From contig JAKUTH010000006.1 in assembly GCA_022448085.1 (NCBI GenBank), forward strand, positions 1-64,000: a stretch of 64,000 nucleotides of DNA. Direction: 5' to 3'. The notes beneath the pieces were generated by a model. That model did not search any database. It was not told the origin of the DNA and worked only from the letters and a program-made list of their open reading frames with translations. The position numbers were made by a program, and so were the translations under genes. Of the stretch, positions 7,677 through 18,272 are shown in pieces. The DNA is from Pseudomonadales bacterium (GTDB lineage: Bacteria > Pseudomonadota > Gammaproteobacteria > Pseudomonadales > Azotimanducaceae). Each line of letters opens with the position of its first letter. Within the stretch, counting starts at the first letter, position 1.

Positions 7677-9376
7677 GCACACTCAACCGTCGAGCATATG
7701 CCGAGATGTATGGACCAACCACGGGTGATCGAGTACGGCTTGCAGACACGGACCTAATTATCGAGGTCGAGAAAGACTGGGCGGTGTATGGCGACGAGGT
7801 GAAATTTGGTGGAGGCAAGGTGATTCGCGACGGCATGGGCCAGAGCCAGAGATCATCGGACGAGACGGTCGATACGGTTATTACGAATGCACTCATTGTC
7901 GATTATTGGGGGATCGTCAAAGCTGATGTGGGCATAAAAGACGGGCGTATTGCTGCAATTGGTAAGGCGGGAAATCCCGACACCCAACCTGAGGTGGACA
8001 TCGTCATCGGCCCCGGAACGGAGGTGATTGCGGGGGAAGGCAAGATACTTACTGCGGGTGGTATCGATGCACACATCCACTTCATCTGTCCTCAACAGAT
8101 AGAAGAAGCACTGATGTCGGGAATTACAACAATGCTTGGAGGCGGGACAGGCCCGGCGACCGGTACAAATGCCACCACGTGCACTCCAGGTCCGTGGCAC
8201 ATCGGGAAAATGCTGCAGGCGGCCGATGGATTACCGATGAATATCGGCTACATGGGCAAGGGAAACGCGAGCCTCCCAATTGCATTGGAGGAGCAGGTCC
8301 GGGCCGGAGCCATGGGGCTAAAACTTCACGAGGATTGGGGCACAACGCCCGCCGCCATCGACAATTGCCTTAATGTTGCCGAAGCGGCAGATGTCCAAGT
8401 GGCCATACATACAGACACCCTCAACGAATCGGGATTCGTGGAAGATACGCTCGCAGCATTCAAGGGACGATCGATCCATACTTTTCATACCGAAGGCGCT
8501 GGGGGAGGTCATGCGCCGGACATCATCAAGGCGTGCGGTTTACCTAATGTCTTACCCTCATCAACGAATCCGACGCGTCCCTATACGGTCAACACGGTTG
8601 ATGAACACCTCGACATGCTCATGGTCTGTCATCATCTTGATCCGAGTATTCCCGAAGACGTTGCTTTTGCGGAATCGCGTATACGACGCGAAACGATTGC
8701 CGCCGAAGATATTCTGCATGATCTAGGAGCGTTCTCGATGATCGCCTCTGATTCGCAGGCGATGGGCAGAGTGGGAGAGGTTATTTGTCGCACCTGGCAG
8801 ACTGCTCACAAAATGAAAGTGCAGAGAGGTTATCTTGCCGAGGACAATCCTCGACATGACAACTTTCGGGTCAAACGCTACATCGCGAAGTACACCATCA
8901 ATCCTGCCATCGCCAATGGGATGGCGGAACATATTGGTTCTGTCGAAGCAGGAAAACTTGCAGATCTGGTGCTTTGGGAACCTCGATTTTTTGGTGCTAA
9001 ACCGGCATTAATCATAAAAGGCGGCATGATTGTCGCGGCCCCTATGGGCGATCCAAACGCGTCGATACCAACCCCACAACCCGTCCATTATCGCCCCATG
9101 TTTGGGGCCTTTGGGGGAGCACTGGCTGCGACGTCGGTCTCTTTTGTTTCGCGTGCAGGAAGCGAAGCCGGGATAGCCGAACGTCTTGGGCTAGCCAAAG
9201 AGGTCGTGCCGGTTAAGGGAACTCGGGTGATCGGCAAAGCGGACATGGTGTTGAACGACTGGACCCCAGAAATCGAAGTCGATCCCGAGACGTACGAGGT
9301 CCGTGCCGACGGTGAACTGCTGACATGTGAACCGGCGACCGAACTACCCCTGGCGCAAAGATTCTTTCTCTTTTGA
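7673..9376 (+). CDS. ureC: Urease alpha subunit UreC, catalytic
   Basis: 567 residues, the standard length, and the residue numbering coincides with that of the Klebsiella enzyme. Nickel ligands and active-site residues are all present: His134 and His136 (DAHIHF), Lys217 (GLKLHE, carbamylated in the family), His219, His246, His272 and Asp360 (SDSQAMG). The mobile flap carries Cys319 and His320 (MVCHHLD). It catalyses urea hydrolysis in the cytoplasm and depends on UreDEFG for nickel loading. The start overlaps ureB by four bases. Nothing suggests loss of function. Confidence 0.99.
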   Translation: MSTLNRRAYAEMYGPTTGDRVRLADTDLIIEVEKDWAVYGDEVKFGGGKVIRDGMGQSQRSSDETVDTVITNALIVDYWGIVKADVGIKDGRIAAIGKAGNPDTQPEVDIVIGPGTEVIAGEGKILTAGGIDAHIHFICPQQIEEALMSGITTMLGGGTGPATGTNATTCTPGPWHIGKMLQAADGLPMNIGYMGKGNASLPIALEEQVRAGAMGLKLHEDWGTTPAAIDNCLNVAEAADVQVAIHTDTLNESGFVEDTLAAFKGRSIHTFHTEGAGGGHAPDIIKACGLPNVLPSSTNPTRPYTVNTVDEHLDMLMVCHHLDPSIPEDVAFAESRIRRETIAAEDILHDLGAFSMIASDSQAMGRVGEVICRTWQTAHKMKVQRGYLAEDNPRHDNFRVKRYIAKYTINPAIANGMAEHIGSVEAGKLADLVLWEPRFFGAKPALIIKGGMIVAAPMGDPNASIPTPQPVHYRPMFGAFGGALAATSVSFVSRAGSEAGIAERLGLAKEVVPVKGTRVIGKADMVLNDWTPEIEVDPETYEVRADGELLTCEPATELPLAQRFFLF

Positions 9377-9393
9377 AGGGAGACACGGGGACT

Positions 9394-9852
9394 TTGGAGA
9401 CATACACAATTTGTGACCGAACAGATCGAACCGCAAGTTCGGATTCGGATGGGACCGTCATACTCTCGTTTCAGCGCCGACAGAAGACTCGGCAGCGGAC
9501 GCAAACTCGGTCAGGCCAGAATATAACGATCAACCTACCGAGAGGAACGTTGATGCGTGGAGGCGACAGTCTGGTTTCTGATGAGGGGAGTATTGTTCAC
9601 ATTATCGCGGCGTGTGAGCGGGTGTCGACGGTCGCCAGTGATGACACTGAAGTATTGGTCAAGGCCGCGTATCACCTAGGTAATCGCCACGTTTCGGTAC
9701 AGATTGGTTTGGGTTGGCTGCGCTATCTCCAGGATCATGTCCTGGACAGCATGTTGCAAGAGCTCGGATTAGAGCCTAAAGAGCACTGGGCGCCTTTTGA
9801 ACCAGAATCGGGGGCGTACAGCGCCCACTCACACTCCCATGCCTCCGCATAA
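9394..9852 (+). CDS. ureE: Urease accessory nickel metallochaperone UreE
   Basis: No ATG lies near the expected start. TTG 9394 is favoured because AAGGGAG (9377-9383) sits upstream; another TTG at 9373 would place that site inside the gene. From 9394 the protein is 152 residues, with the UreE peptide-binding-like N-terminal domain and the metal-binding core around LGNRHVSVQIG and LRYLQDHVL, including a conserved His. The C-terminus carries only a short His run ([10 protein letters not shown]), so nickel storage capacity is probably low. The 3' end overlaps ureF by 14 bases. Confidence 0.9.
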   Translation: METYTICDRTDRTASSDSDGTVILSFQRRQKTRQRTQTRSGQNITINLPRGTLMRGGDSLVSDEGSIVHIIAACERVSTVASDDTEVLVKAAYHLGNRHVSVQIGLGWLRYLQDHVLDSMLQELGLEPKEHWAPFEPESGAYSAHSHSHASA

Positions 9853-10495
9853 CCACGCAAAGCTCTGGCAGCTCATTAGCCCGATGCTTCCTATTGGGGC
9901 CTATCAATATTCCCAAGGTCTCGAGCATGCCGTGCAGTGCGGCTGGATTGGCGATCGGACCGATGCCATGAAATGGATATCCGAGCTACTTCACCACACC
10001 ATCGCCCATATCGATTTACCTATCATCCATCGAGCCCATCGGGCTTGGAGTTCTAAGGACACGGCCGACCTTCGATATTGGGATGATGTTTGTCGGTCCC
10101 ACCGCGAAACGCGGGAGCTGCGTGACGAGGAAGACGCAATGGGTATAGCACTCATGCGATTGGCCGCGGAGCTGGATCAACCAATCCCTAAGTGGCGGCC
10201 TGGGTATGTGGTCGCGTTTTCAGTGTTCGCTGTTAACGCTGGAATTACTGGTTTAGATGCATTGAGTGGATACGCCTGGGCATGGTGTGAGAATCAAGTG
10301 TTAGGCGCTACAAAATTGATTCCTCTTGGGCACACGGAGGGTCAACTGGTACTCCGGGATCTGATCGAACATATACCAATGGCCGTTGACGAAGCGCTCG
10401 AGTGTTCGGATGAAGACATTGGCAATAGCGCACCTGGACTGGCTCTTGCCAGCATGTGGCATGAAACACAGTACTCAAGGATCTTTCGATCGTGA
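9839..10495 (+). CDS. ureF: Urease accessory protein UreF
   Basis: 218 residues from ATG 9839 inside the 3' end of ureE; the open frame extends upstream but [15 protein letters not shown] matches the family start. The stretches [18 protein letters not shown] and [11 protein letters not shown] are typical. UreF is all-helical, binds UreD and recruits the UreG GTPase during nickel insertion. Ten bases separate its stop from ureG. Confidence 0.95.
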   Translation: MPPHNHAKLWQLISPMLPIGAYQYSQGLEHAVQCGWIGDRTDAMKWISELLHHTIAHIDLPIIHRAHRAWSSKDTADLRYWDDVCRSHRETRELRDEEDAMGIALMRLAAELDQPIPKWRPGYVVAFSVFAVNAGITGLDALSGYAWAWCENQVLGATKLIPLGHTEGQLVLRDLIEHIPMAVDEALECSDEDIGNSAPGLALASMWHETQYSRIFRS

Positions 10496-10505
10496 AGGCT
10501 TCAGG

Positions 10506-11123
10506 ATGAAACCAGCGTTGAGAGTTGGAATTGGCGGTCCTGTGGGCGCGGGTAAAACGACGCTAGTGGAAGCGTTGTGTAAACGGATGCGCGGAGACTA
10601 CGAAATAGCTGTGGTTACCAACGATATCTACACGCACGAAGATGCTGAGATGTTGGTCCGCTCTCAAGCACTGTCGGAAGACAGGATCGTTGGGGTGGAG
10701 ACTGGCGGTTGTCCTCACACGGCCATTCGAGAAGATGCTTCGATGAACATGGTCGCTATCGAAGATCTTACGACGAGATTTCCCGAGCTCGACGTTGTGA
10801 TTTTAGAAAGCGGTGGTGACAATCTGAGCGCGACGTTCAGCCCAGAGCTAGTTGATATTACGATTTATGTCATCGACGTTGCGGCGGGCGAAAAGATACC
10901 CAGAAAGGGTGGGCCGGCGATTACGCGTTCAGACTTACTCATCATTAATAAGACGGACTTAGCGCCACACGTAGGCGCATCGCTTGATGTGATGGAACGC
11001 GACGCGCGAAAAATGCGTGGCGAGGCACCTTTTGTTTTCACCAATCTTTTGACGGGTCAGGGCCTAGAGGAAGTCGTCGGTTTCGTCGTCGATGAAGGAG
11101 TGCTTACAGATAATGCAGTGTGA
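10506..11123 (+). CDS. ureG: Urease accessory GTPase UreG
   Basis: 205 residues from ATG 10506. The P-loop GGPVGAGKT (about residues 10-18), the stretch [12 protein letters not shown] and [15 protein letters not shown] are hallmarks of UreG, a SIMIBI GTPase that drives nickel delivery. The reading frame extends upstream into ureF, but the family start and the preceding AGG support 10506. It closes the urease operon. Confidence 0.97.
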   Translation: MKPALRVGIGGPVGAGKTTLVEALCKRMRGDYEIAVVTNDIYTHEDAEMLVRSQALSEDRIVGVETGGCPHTAIREDASMNMVAIEDLTTRFPELDVVILESGGDNLSATFSPELVDITIYVIDVAAGEKIPRKGGPAITRSDLLIINKTDLAPHVGASLDVMERDARKMRGEAPFVFTNLLTGQGLEEVVGFVVDEGVLTDNAV

Positions 11124-11269
11124 ACCTTTGGGTGTCCCCCACATAAGCCGCCGCGACAATAACAACCTGGGCAACTCGAGGGGACCGTTGATGCCGATGG
11201 CTAATGTGTTCAAGATGTTTGGCAGAGAAATTTTGGCGAGGAGAGATTGTTTTGGGGTCTTGGCCCTGA

Positions 11270-11632
<363 letters not shown>

Positions 11633-11691
11633 ACAAGTCCCATTTGTAACTGGACGACGGGCGTTATCGGAGCAAGAATTGGAGGTCGGGG

Positions 11692-12999
11692 ATGAAATTT
11701 AGCTCGAGCGATTGGGTTCAGCAGGCTAAACGTATTTCGGTGGTTGCGTTGGTACTTGGCGTTAACTGGGCGAGCGCAGACGATCTGAATGCCGGTGATA
11801 CCGCATGGATTTTGACGTCAACGGCGTTAGTACTCTTCATGACCATTCCCGGGCTGTCGCTTTTTTATGCCGGTTTGGTGCGTTCGCGCAACGTCCTTAG
11901 TGTGTTGATGCAATGTTTCTCGATTACCTGTGTGGTGACGATCCTTTGGCTCTTGATTGGCTACAGCCTTGCGTTTGATGTTGGCAATTCTCTAATTGGA
12001 GGACTTTCGAAAGCCCTCTTCGCTGGCGTCGGCGAGGAAGCATTATGGGGAACGATTCCGGAGTCGAGCTTCGCGATCTTCCAACTGACCTTCGCGATTA
12101 TTACGCCGGCACTCATTGTGGGTGGTTTTGCAGAACGGATGCGCTTTGTTTCGGTCCTGCTGTTTACAGCGCTTTGGTCAATTATTGTGTATGCACCGAT
12201 CACGCATTGGGTTTGGGCCGAAAGCGGCTGGTTATTCGAACGGGGATTTCTCGACTTTGCCGGTGGCAGTGTCGTACACATTACGGCGGGTACAGCGGCT
12301 GTCGTGACGGCGTTGGTGCTGAAAGCGCGTCAAGGATTTCCCACCCAGCCGATGCCACCGCACAACATGACACTGACGATGGCGGGGGCGGGTATGCTCT
12401 GGGTTGGTTGGTTCGGTTTTAATGGCGGGAGCGCATTGACCGCCGGTGGTAATGCAGCCATGGCTATCGCTGCGACTCATATCTCAGCAGCAGCCGGTGC
12501 GTTCACGTGGATGTCCGTCGAATGGATTAAGTACGGAAAACCAAGCGCCCTCGGCGCAGTGACCGGTATGGTAGCCGGCCTCGGAACCATTACACCCGCG
12601 TCTGGCTTTGTTGGACCTGCTGGTGCGTTGGTGATCGGTGTTGCCGCTGGCCTGGTCTGTTTTTATGCAACCAACATCATGAAACAGAAGTTGAAAATCG
12701 ACGACACTCTCGACGTTTTTCCGGTGCACGCAGTTGGAGGATTTCTTGGAATCATGATGACGGCAGTTTTTGCTAGTAAAACGCTTGGTATTTTTGCCGG
12801 TCAAGAGACTATTTCCATAGGTAGTCAGTTGTTGACGCAGTTTATCGGGGCAGTTGCCGTCATGGTCTATACGGCCGTGGTTACCTGGGCGATTCTTCTT
12901 CTGGTCGGGCGGCTCGTTGGAACTAATCGGGTCACAGGTGACAACGAGGTTCTTGGGTTGGATCTTTCCGAACACAATGAACGTGGGTACGTTCTGTAG
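11692..12999 (+). CDS. amtB: Ammonium transporter AmtB
   Basis: 435 residues. An N-terminal signal peptide (to about ASA/DD) precedes eleven hydrophobic helices. The twin-histidine pore residues are visible in LDFAGGSVVHITAG and DVFPVHAVGG, and the family stretch AGAGMLWVGWFGFNGGS is present. It conducts ammonium across the inner membrane and is gated by GlnK. Here it would recapture ammonia lost during urea hydrolysis. The Shine-Dalgarno GGAGG is at 11680-11684. Confidence 0.97.
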   Translation: MKFSSSDWVQQAKRISVVALVLGVNWASADDLNAGDTAWILTSTALVLFMTIPGLSLFYAGLVRSRNVLSVLMQCFSITCVVTILWLLIGYSLAFDVGNSLIGGLSKALFAGVGEEALWGTIPESSFAIFQLTFAIITPALIVGGFAERMRFVSVLLFTALWSIIVYAPITHWVWAESGWLFERGFLDFAGGSVVHITAGTAAVVTALVLKARQGFPTQPMPPHNMTLTMAGAGMLWVGWFGFNGGSALTAGGNAAMAIAATHISAAAGAFTWMSVEWIKYGKPSALGAVTGMVAGLGTITPASGFVGPAGALVIGVAAGLVCFYATNIMKQKLKIDDTLDVFPVHAVGGFLGIMMTAVFASKTLGIFAGQETISIGSQLLTQFIGAVAVMVYTAVVTWAILLLVGRLVGTNRVTGDNEVLGLDLSEHNERGYVL

Positions 13000-13104
13000 A
13001 CGGCCGAAACTCGCCCGCAGGTGAGGTAGCCATCAAATTGGGTCACTGTCTTCTGAGTAATTGACATTCCACTTGAGGATGTTCGGAAAGGTGAGGGAAG
13101 TCAC

Positions 13105-13299
13105 ATGAGCGACAAGATCGACGACCCGGTGGCGCGTATTGCAAGCCTGGAAGACCTCGAAGCCATTCGGCATACGTGGCGAGACTATTGCCTTCGACTG
13201 GATTCCGCGGATTGGATCGCGCTCGCTGGGGGCATGCGGCCACCACCGTCGGTCACGAAGGCACGTGCTCCACATCCTTTTCAAACAGGCATTAGATGA
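13105..13299 (+). pseudogene. Truncated SnoaL-like (NTF2-fold) gene
   Basis: ATG 13105 has a good Shine-Dalgarno (GGTGAGGGAAG). The first 40 or so residues (IASLEDLEAIRHTWRDYCLR, then LDSADWIALAG) match the start of SnoaL-like polyketide-cyclase/dehydratase proteins, which are normally about 130-160 residues long. From about 13228 the frame becomes unrelated sequence and stops at 13299. A small helix-turn-helix gene starts in another frame at the breakpoint, so this looks like a gene start left by a deletion or insertion. Confidence 0.55.
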
Positions 13300-13480
13300 G
13301 AAGTCTTTCCGGGAAGGCCGCCGGATTACTTTGAATGAGGTGAGCGAAGAGACCGGAATATCTCGGCCAACGTTGACCAGGATTTCAAACGTGCTGGGTT
13401 ACAACACGAACACGGATACGATCAGTGCTTTGGGTGATTACTTTGAGATTGAGCCGGGGGAGTTGCTCAAAAGAGTGTGA
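13265..13480 (+). CDS. Small XRE-family helix-turn-helix protein, possibly 5'-truncated
   Basis: From GTG 13265 the frame gives 71 residues that read as a Cro/CI-type domain: KSFREGRRITLNEVSEETG, ISRPTLTRISN, then LGDYFEIEPGEL. This is the small HTH protein type of about 70-75 residues common in bacteria and phages. Relatives usually start just before the first helix, so the gene is nearly complete, but the start overlaps the broken SnoaL-like frame and no good Shine-Dalgarno is seen. Expression and function are uncertain. It may be a remnant of an element once inserted beside the tRNA gene. Confidence 0.6.
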   Translation: MLHILFKQALDEKSFREGRRITLNEVSEETGISRPTLTRISNVLGYNTNTDTISALGDYFEIEPGELLKRV

Positions 13481-13583
13481 AGTTCGTGCGCAAGTTGGGC
13501 ACGGTTTGGGCACAACATTCTCCGGGGACGCTATCGCGATTTTGCTACGCAAATTCGCTCTCGCTCTGAAGGGTTTGTAGGCT
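13481..13583. other. Non-coding stretch between the HTH gene and the tRNA
   Basis: No coding frame, promoter or repeat of note was seen in this stretch apart from a short direct repeat (TGGGCAC twice near 13496-13516). Together with the tRNA and the region up to 13866 it forms the longest protein-free part of the window. Confidence 0.4.
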
Positions 13584-13616
13584 CAACATTTTCGGCGCGT
13601 AGCGCCGAAAATGTTG
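13584..13616 (-). terminator. Strong palindrome just downstream of tRNA-Met
   Basis: A perfect 15-bp inverted repeat (CAACATTTTCGGCGC at 13584-13598, three-base spacer, complementary arm at 13602-13616) begins two bases beyond the tRNA CCA end in the direction of tRNA transcription. It probably ends or protects the tRNA transcript. The usual T-run is missing after the stem, so an attachment or protein-binding site is also possible. Confidence 0.5.
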
Positions 13617-13617
13617 T

Positions 13618-13694
13618 TGGTAGCTACGGGTGGACTTGAACCACCGACCCCAGCATTATGAATGCTGTGCTCTAACCGACTGAGCTACGTAGCC
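13618..13694 (-). tRNA. tRNA-Met (CAT), elongator type
   Basis: On the minus strand a 77-base cloverleaf begins GGCTACGTAGCTCAG and ends with encoded CCA. The anticodon stem CAGCA/TGCTG encloses the loop TTCATAA, giving anticodon CAT. The acceptor stem pairs fully apart from a G-T first pair. The sequence closely resembles gammaproteobacterial elongator tRNA-Met rather than the initiator, because the first position is paired and the anticodon stem lacks three G-C pairs. A strong palindrome follows. Confidence 0.95.
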
Positions 13695-13866
13695 CCAGGG
13701 CCCCACGGCGGGCAGGAATTCTGGCGAGATGCCCTGTTGAAGTCAATCCATGGGAGATAGGGGTACGGAATTTCGTGCGAAGCAAGATGAACCACGATTG
13801 CTTCAAAAGATGTTGTTAGAGCACAATATGTCGGTACGAATTGATTACGTTTATTGAGGTGACGAA

Positions 13867-14523
13867 ATGGCTGAGCCGCTGGGTCCTATTGTCGACGCTG
13901 GACGCGCGATTGAAGTTAACAGAGTACTTCGCAGCACATATTTGTTGCTGGCGATGGCGATCGGATTTGCCGCGCTTACGGCGTTTATTGGTATCGCGAT
14001 GGGTCTACCTTTCATGGGATTTTGGCCGTACTTGATCGGTTTTTTTGGGCTCTCCTGGGCCGTCAATAAAACCGCGAATACTAGCTGGGGCATTGTACTG
14101 ACGTTTGTTTTTACCGGTTTTATCGGTTTTGCCATTGCGCCTATTCTGAACGTGTACTTGCAAGTGAATCCGGGAGTTGTGTTGCAGTCCCTGGCGATGA
14201 CGGCGGCGGCATTCGTGGGGTTATCTATTTATACGATATTTACGCGGACAAATTTTAGCTGGCTCGGGCAGTTTCTCGCGGTCGCGTTTTTTATCGTCCT
14301 TGGCATTATCGTGGCGTCGATCTTCTTTGATCTGTCAGCATTTTCCTTACTTATTTCGGGACTAATGGTTTTTGTTGCGTGTGCCCTGATTCTCTTCCAG
14401 ACGAGCCGGATCGTATTGGGTGGCGAGACAAACTACATTATCGCCGCGAACAATCTGTTCGTTTCGATCTATATTTTGTTCATGAATTTGCTGTCCATTT
14501 TCGGAATCATGGGTGATGACTAA
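13867..14523 (+). CDS. Bax inhibitor-1/YccA family membrane protein
   Basis: 218 residues with about seven hydrophobic segments and the family-like stretches NRVLRSTYLLLA, GFIGFAIAPIL and SIYILFMNLLSIFG. A conserved acidic residue (FDLSAF) lies in a late helix. Bacterial members (YbhL, YccA) are inner-membrane proteins; YccA interacts with the FtsH protease and others act as calcium leak channels, so the exact role is not fixed by sequence. It is monocistronic, between the divergent tRNA gene and a strong terminator. Confidence 0.88.
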   Translation: MAEPLGPIVDAGRAIEVNRVLRSTYLLLAMAIGFAALTAFIGIAMGLPFMGFWPYLIGFFGLSWAVNKTANTSWGIVLTFVFTGFIGFAIAPILNVYLQVNPGVVLQSLAMTAAAFVGLSIYTIFTRTNFSWLGQFLAVAFFIVLGIIVASIFFDLSAFSLLISGLMVFVACALILFQTSRIVLGGETNYIIAANNLFVSIYILFMNLLSIFGIMGDD

Positions 14524-14546
14524 GCCTGGTCGTTAGCTGGATCGAA

Positions 14547-14572
14547 ACAACGGGAGCTGTGGCTCCCGTTGT
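14547..14572. terminator. Bidirectional terminator-like hairpin
   Basis: A perfect 11-bp stem (ACAACGGGAGC at 14547-14557 with GCTCCCGTTGT at 14562-14572) around a four-base loop lies between the converging ends of the Bax-inhibitor-like gene and the VWA protein gene. The arms are flanked by A/T-rich bases, but no long T-run follows on either strand. It probably ends transcription from both sides. Confidence 0.65.
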
Positions 14573-16587
14573 TATAAGTGTGTTAGACGCCGGTAGGCTT
14601 TCTGAAGCGCGGTAGGGAGTTCCTCTGTTTCTTCGATCACCATGTAGTGTTCCTCCGGGCACATGCGTCGTAAGTAGTCATGTCCGGACCGATCAACCGT
14701 GATGCAGAACGTTTTAATCCCGCGTTGTTCGGCCTCAAGAAGTGCCTTGGCGGTGTCCTGGACACCGTACTCGTGGTTCCCGCGATCGGGGCCATAGTCA
14801 CAATCTTGGGGGAATCCGTCGCTGATGATCATCAAGACTTTCAGAGCTGCACCGCTCGCTTCGAGTTTTGCCGCGGCGTGCCGTATAGCGGGCCCCATGC
14901 GTGTGGAGCGTTTTGGTTTCATGGCGGCAATAGCGTCAAGTGCTCGTGCGTCGAGCGCCCGTCTGAATTCTTTCGCTATATAGAATTCAACGCAGTCGTG
15001 GCCATAACCCGAAAAACCATACACTCCATACTGGTCACCGAGTCCCTCCATGGCACCGGCCATCAACACCACAGCTTCCCTCTGGATATCGATGATTCTG
15101 CGTTTTGCGTCTTCTGCCTTACGCCGACTCTCCAAATCGAAGTTGAATTCGTCATCATCGTCTGGGTAGGGATCGCGGAGATTAAGCCCGGCCCGCGCAT
15201 CCGAATTATCCATCGTTGGCGTGTCGGCAGGAGACTGATCGATCGGATCGTCGGTGGATGCTGATAAGTCGACCAAAAACGCCGCGCCCACATCGCGTTT
15301 CTGGCGTTCGCGCCGACTGTAGACCCGCTCATCAGGTGAACCGCCGACACGGAGATCGGCTCGAATATCAACGACAGCGCTCAAGTAGAGTTCGTCACCG
15401 TCGGTGACTTTGTTGACGCGTTGGTATCCGGACGGACGGATTTGTTCAAAATGCTTACGGACGCCTTGGACGAGAGGTCGGAGCGTATGCAGCAGCGCCA
15501 CTCCATCACCGGTTTGATCTTCCTGAAGTTGTTCTTCGTAGACGCGGCACCAGCCGCGAAGATATTGCGAGTTTAAGTAATCCCACTCGTCGTATAGGTA
15601 ACTACGGACATTGTCGTGTTCGTTGCCAAGCGCATGGCGAATGGCTGAACGTTCCATATCGATTCGACGCTGCGCCTGGTCGCGTTCTTTAACCATGTCA
15701 GCGTTGGTTTCTCGGATGGTCCCGTCGCCCTCCGTCTCGCCCATGACGACTTCCTTCTCGGCTGCGTTGTCGGCAAGCTCAAACGCTGCTAACTGTGCAT
15801 TCATCGACTCGAGGTCGTCTTGCCAATCTTCAAGTCGCACCTGTCGCTGCAGCCATTCCATCGGCGGACCTTCGGTCGTTTCGATCAACTCGTCGACATC
15901 ATCCGTGGCGATTTCGATGAGGTGAGCTAACGCCTGATAACAGTCGATGGTTGCCTGAACGCTGGTGTATACCGTTGCTTTAGGGTCTTGAATGGGGTTA
16001 ACGAAGATGGCGAGGTTTGTCTGGGCGTTCGGGACGCTATTCAAGAACCCCTGCAACTTTTTCAAGGCCCCTTTAACACCGACTTCGTGGGATTCGTTGT
16101 TGTAGTCGTTGTCGAATTTTTTCTGTAACCGTTTTCGGTACGGAATCGCGCCGGGGTAATGGCGCAGCACGGCGGTTTCGATGCGTGCGGTTTCGATAAT
16201 GCTGAATAGCTGGCGTGCAAGGACCGAATATTCGAAATGCCGAAACAGAAGCTCCAGGTCTGATTCTCGATGTTGCTCCGGAAGCTCGTGTTCCCGTAGA
16301 TCGTTGCATTCGCGTCGAGCTTGATGGATGTCGAAGCGGTAGGTGCCAAATTCGCGGAAACCAAGCTGCTGCAGTATCAGCCAACGATAGGTTGCGGCGT
16401 TACTTGCCGGGATTGAAAAATAGTCGATACTGCCGGGTAGATAGACGCTATACGCATCGTGGCTTGCCTCCGAAGCGTGCGTGTTCGCATTGCTGCGCTC
16501 AGATAGATCGCGGATATGAAAGTAGCGTCCGGCAATGCCTTCGGCAAAGAGCGACAGAGGACGCTCCACCTCAGCGAGTGTGGTCAC
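14572..16587 (-). CDS. VWA-domain protein of the CbbO/NorD type
   Basis: 671 residues from a GTG start that overlaps the upstream ATPase stop (GTGA). A long helical N-terminal region is followed by a von Willebrand A domain at about 430-670 with an intact MIDAS metal site: DLSAST, the later Thr in [12 protein letters not shown], and Asp in [12 protein letters not shown]. Paired CbbO and NorD proteins act with a hexameric AAA+ ring as an adaptor that docks on the client enzyme. Known clients are rubisco and nitric-oxide reductase, and neither is present here. Two VOC-fold enzymes at the head of the same operon are the likely client candidates (inference). Confidence 0.88.
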   Translation of the reverse strand: MTTLAEVERPLSLFAEGIAGRYFHIRDLSERSNANTHASEASHDAYSVYLPGSIDYFSIPASNAATYRWLILQQLGFREFGTYRFDIHQARRECNDLREHELPEQHRESDLELLFRHFEYSVLARQLFSIIETARIETAVLRHYPGAIPYRKRLQKKFDNDYNNESHEVGVKGALKKLQGFLNSVPNAQTNLAIFVNPIQDPKATVYTSVQATIDCYQALAHLIEIATDDVDELIETTEGPPMEWLQRQVRLEDWQDDLESMNAQLAAFELADNAAEKEVVMGETEGDGTIRETNADMVKERDQAQRRIDMERSAIRHALGNEHDNVRSYLYDEWDYLNSQYLRGWCRVYEEQLQEDQTGDGVALLHTLRPLVQGVRKHFEQIRPSGYQRVNKVTDGDELYLSAVVDIRADLRVGGSPDERVYSRRERQKRDVGAAFLVDLSASTDDPIDQSPADTPTMDNSDARAGLNLRDPYPDDDDEFNFDLESRRKAEDAKRRIIDIQREAVVLMAGAMEGLGDQYGVYGFSGYGHDCVEFYIAKEFRRALDARALDAIAAMKPKRSTRMGPAIRHAAAKLEASGAALKVLMIISDGFPQDCDYGPDRGNHEYGVQDTAKALLEAEQRGIKTFCITVDRSGHDYLRRMCPEEHYMVIEETEELPTALQKAYRRLTHL

Positions 16588-17402
16588 GGCCAGATGACGT
16601 CGACGATGTCTGCGACAGCTTGTTGCACAGCGGCATCGTCGGACACTGCCTGCACAACGGCGATTTCCGACGCGCGTCTTGGTTCGATGCCTCGCTTGAT
16701 GAGTTCCCCTGCGTAAATCAACAGTCGAGTGCTAACGCCTTCCTCGAAGCCATGTTCGCGAAGATTACGCACTTTGACGCCGATGGTGGCCAAACGTCCG
16801 GCAATTTCCGGATCGATGCCACTCTCATGCGCGATGATTTCTGCTTCTCGGTCTTCCGGCGGGTAGTCAAACGTCAGGCTGACGAATCGTTGACGCGTGC
16901 TTGGTTTGAGGTCTTTTAGGATGCTTTGATAACCAGGGTTGTAAGAAATGATTAAGAGAAAATCTGCGTGCGCGGAAACGATTTCTGAGGTCTTATCGAT
17001 GGGAAGTACACGTCGATGATCTGTTAATGAGTGAATCAAAACCGTCGTATCCTTTCGCGCTTCAACGATCTCGTCGAGGTAACAGAGCGCACCGGTTCGT
17101 ACTGCTAGTGTAAGAGGCCCGTCTTGCCAGATGGTTTCATCTCCCTTTAGAAGATAGCGACCCACCAGGTCCGTGGCGGTGAGGTCTTCGTGACAAGACA
17201 CCGTGACCAGCGGTTCGGTTAACGCGTGACGATCTGATTCGGTCTGGCAATAGAGTCGCCAAGTCATGTGTTCGACGAAACGGGTTTTACCGCACCCGGT
17301 GGGCCCTTTGAGCAATACCGGAAGACGACTCTGGTACGCAGCTTCGAACGCCTCGATCTCGTCGCCTAGTGGCAGATAATAAGGTTCCTCTTGCAACGAC
17401 AC
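16584..17402 (-). CDS. MoxR-family AAA+ ATPase of the CbbQ/NorQ type
   Basis: 272 residues from a GTG start. Walker A is GPTGCGKTR, Walker B is [11 protein letters not shown], and the arginine-finger region contains [11 protein letters not shown]. The C-terminus has the CbbQ/NorQ/NirQ lid ([16 protein letters not shown]). Such ATPases form rings that remodel or activate metalloenzymes together with a VWA partner, which is the next gene here. Only three bases separate it from the VOC gene upstream and four bases overlap the VWA gene, so all four genes are probably one translationally coupled operon. Confidence 0.92.
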   Translation of the reverse strand: MSLQEEPYYLPLGDEIEAFEAAYQSRLPVLLKGPTGCGKTRFVEHMTWRLYCQTESDRHALTEPLVTVSCHEDLTATDLVGRYLLKGDETIWQDGPLTLAVRTGALCYLDEIVEARKDTTVLIHSLTDHRRVLPIDKTSEIVSAHADFLLIISYNPGYQSILKDLKPSTRQRFVSLTFDYPPEDREAEIIAHESGIDPEIAGRLATIGVKVRNLREHGFEEGVSTRLLIYAGELIKRGIEPRRASEIAVVQAVSDDAAVQQAVADIVDVIWP

Positions 17403-17405
17403 GGA

Positions 17406-18272
17406 CTACTCAGGGACGAAAGCGTCGCGCCCACTCCTGTAATTGAAAAAAGATTGTGCCGGATTTCGATTCACCAGATTGCGCTTGAACATGGGGTGGT
17501 GAAGGCTCCGTACTTCGTGTTCGATTTCTGTGAGGAATTCCCCGCTGTTCGGGTCGACGATCCGTTGGAATCGGTACTGGTGCTGATCGGATTCTTCGGT
17601 AATCAACCCGTTCTCAGCCAAGTAGGTATGGGGTTTCGAGAAATTCGACACATAAATAGCGATGTGATGCCCATCGTATTCGGCGATTTCCTCGTCGGTC
17701 TCGTCAAAGACAAACTGCTGATCCGTACCCATCGAAACGACCGCGCGTGCACCTTCGTTGTCTTCGATTCGTTCGGCGGGTGTCTCCAGGACTTCGCGAT
17801 AAAAGCGAGCGATCCCGGCGGTGGTTCCGGGTGGAACGTCCATTACGGCCAAGGGAATGCCGAGGCTCATATCGCCGTGTTGGCCGGGTCCATAGACGTG
17901 AATTTGGTTTCCCCATGGACAGGTGACTGCAATGTGATCTTTTTTCTCCTCCCAAGTGAACTCCGAGCCTTGCATTGGCTTGTCGATGAATTTAAAGCGG
18001 CGTTTCAAATCCTCCAGATCCGGGACGACCACAACGATGTGTCCGCGAAATTTTTGGGCATTGTTTTTTGGTAGATGGAATTGCTGTCCGCCCGCGTTGA
18101 TCCACATATTAAAGGTGCCAAAATCGATATAGGGGTCACGCGTAAAGCCAAGGCCGGAAACGTAAAAAAGAGCCGCTAACTGTTGATCAGGAACGGTCAG
18201 ATTGACATGCTCCATGTTGAGGATATTGCCGACATTCTCTTCTGCGCGGTTGAATTCAGCGGCCTCGCTCAC
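17406..18272 (-). CDS. Two-domain VOC-fold protein (extradiol-dioxygenase-like)
   Basis: GTG 18272 was chosen: it overlaps the stop of the preceding VOC gene (GTGA) and has the Shine-Dalgarno AAGGGGG. The frame extends upstream but overlaps that gene. The 288-residue protein has two vicinal-oxygen-chelate modules, about residues 18-125 (MEHVNLTVPDQQLAALFY, later NQIHVYGP) and 135-260 (ARFYREVLETPAE, DGHHIAIYVSN). His and Glu at module ends fit metal ligands of glyoxalase/extradiol-dioxygenase relatives. The substrate is unknown. It is followed by an AAA+ activase gene. Confidence 0.8.
   Translation of the reverse strand: MSEAAEFNRAEENVGNILNMEHVNLTVPDQQLAALFYVSGLGFTRDPYIDFGTFNMWINAGGQQFHLPKNNAQKFRGHIVVVVPDLEDLKRRFKFIDKPMQGSEFTWEEKKDHIAVTCPWGNQIHVYGPGQHGDMSLGIPLAVMDVPPGTTAGIARFYREVLETPAERIEDNEGARAVVSMGTDQQFVFDETDEEIAEYDGHHIAIYVSNFSKPHTYLAENGLITEESDQHQYRFQRIVDPNSGEFLTEIEHEVRSLHHPMFKRNLVNRNPAQSFFNYRSGRDAFVPE

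Noticed and set aside
13600-13700. A tRNA-borne attachment site for an integrated island
   Set aside because: No second copy of the tRNA 3' end and no integrase gene were seen nearby; only a scar is reported.
14572-17402. Calling the AAA+/VWA pair rubisco activase (CbbQO) or NorQD outright
   Set aside because: No rubisco or nitric-oxide reductase genes are in the window, and the pair is coupled to VOC genes instead.
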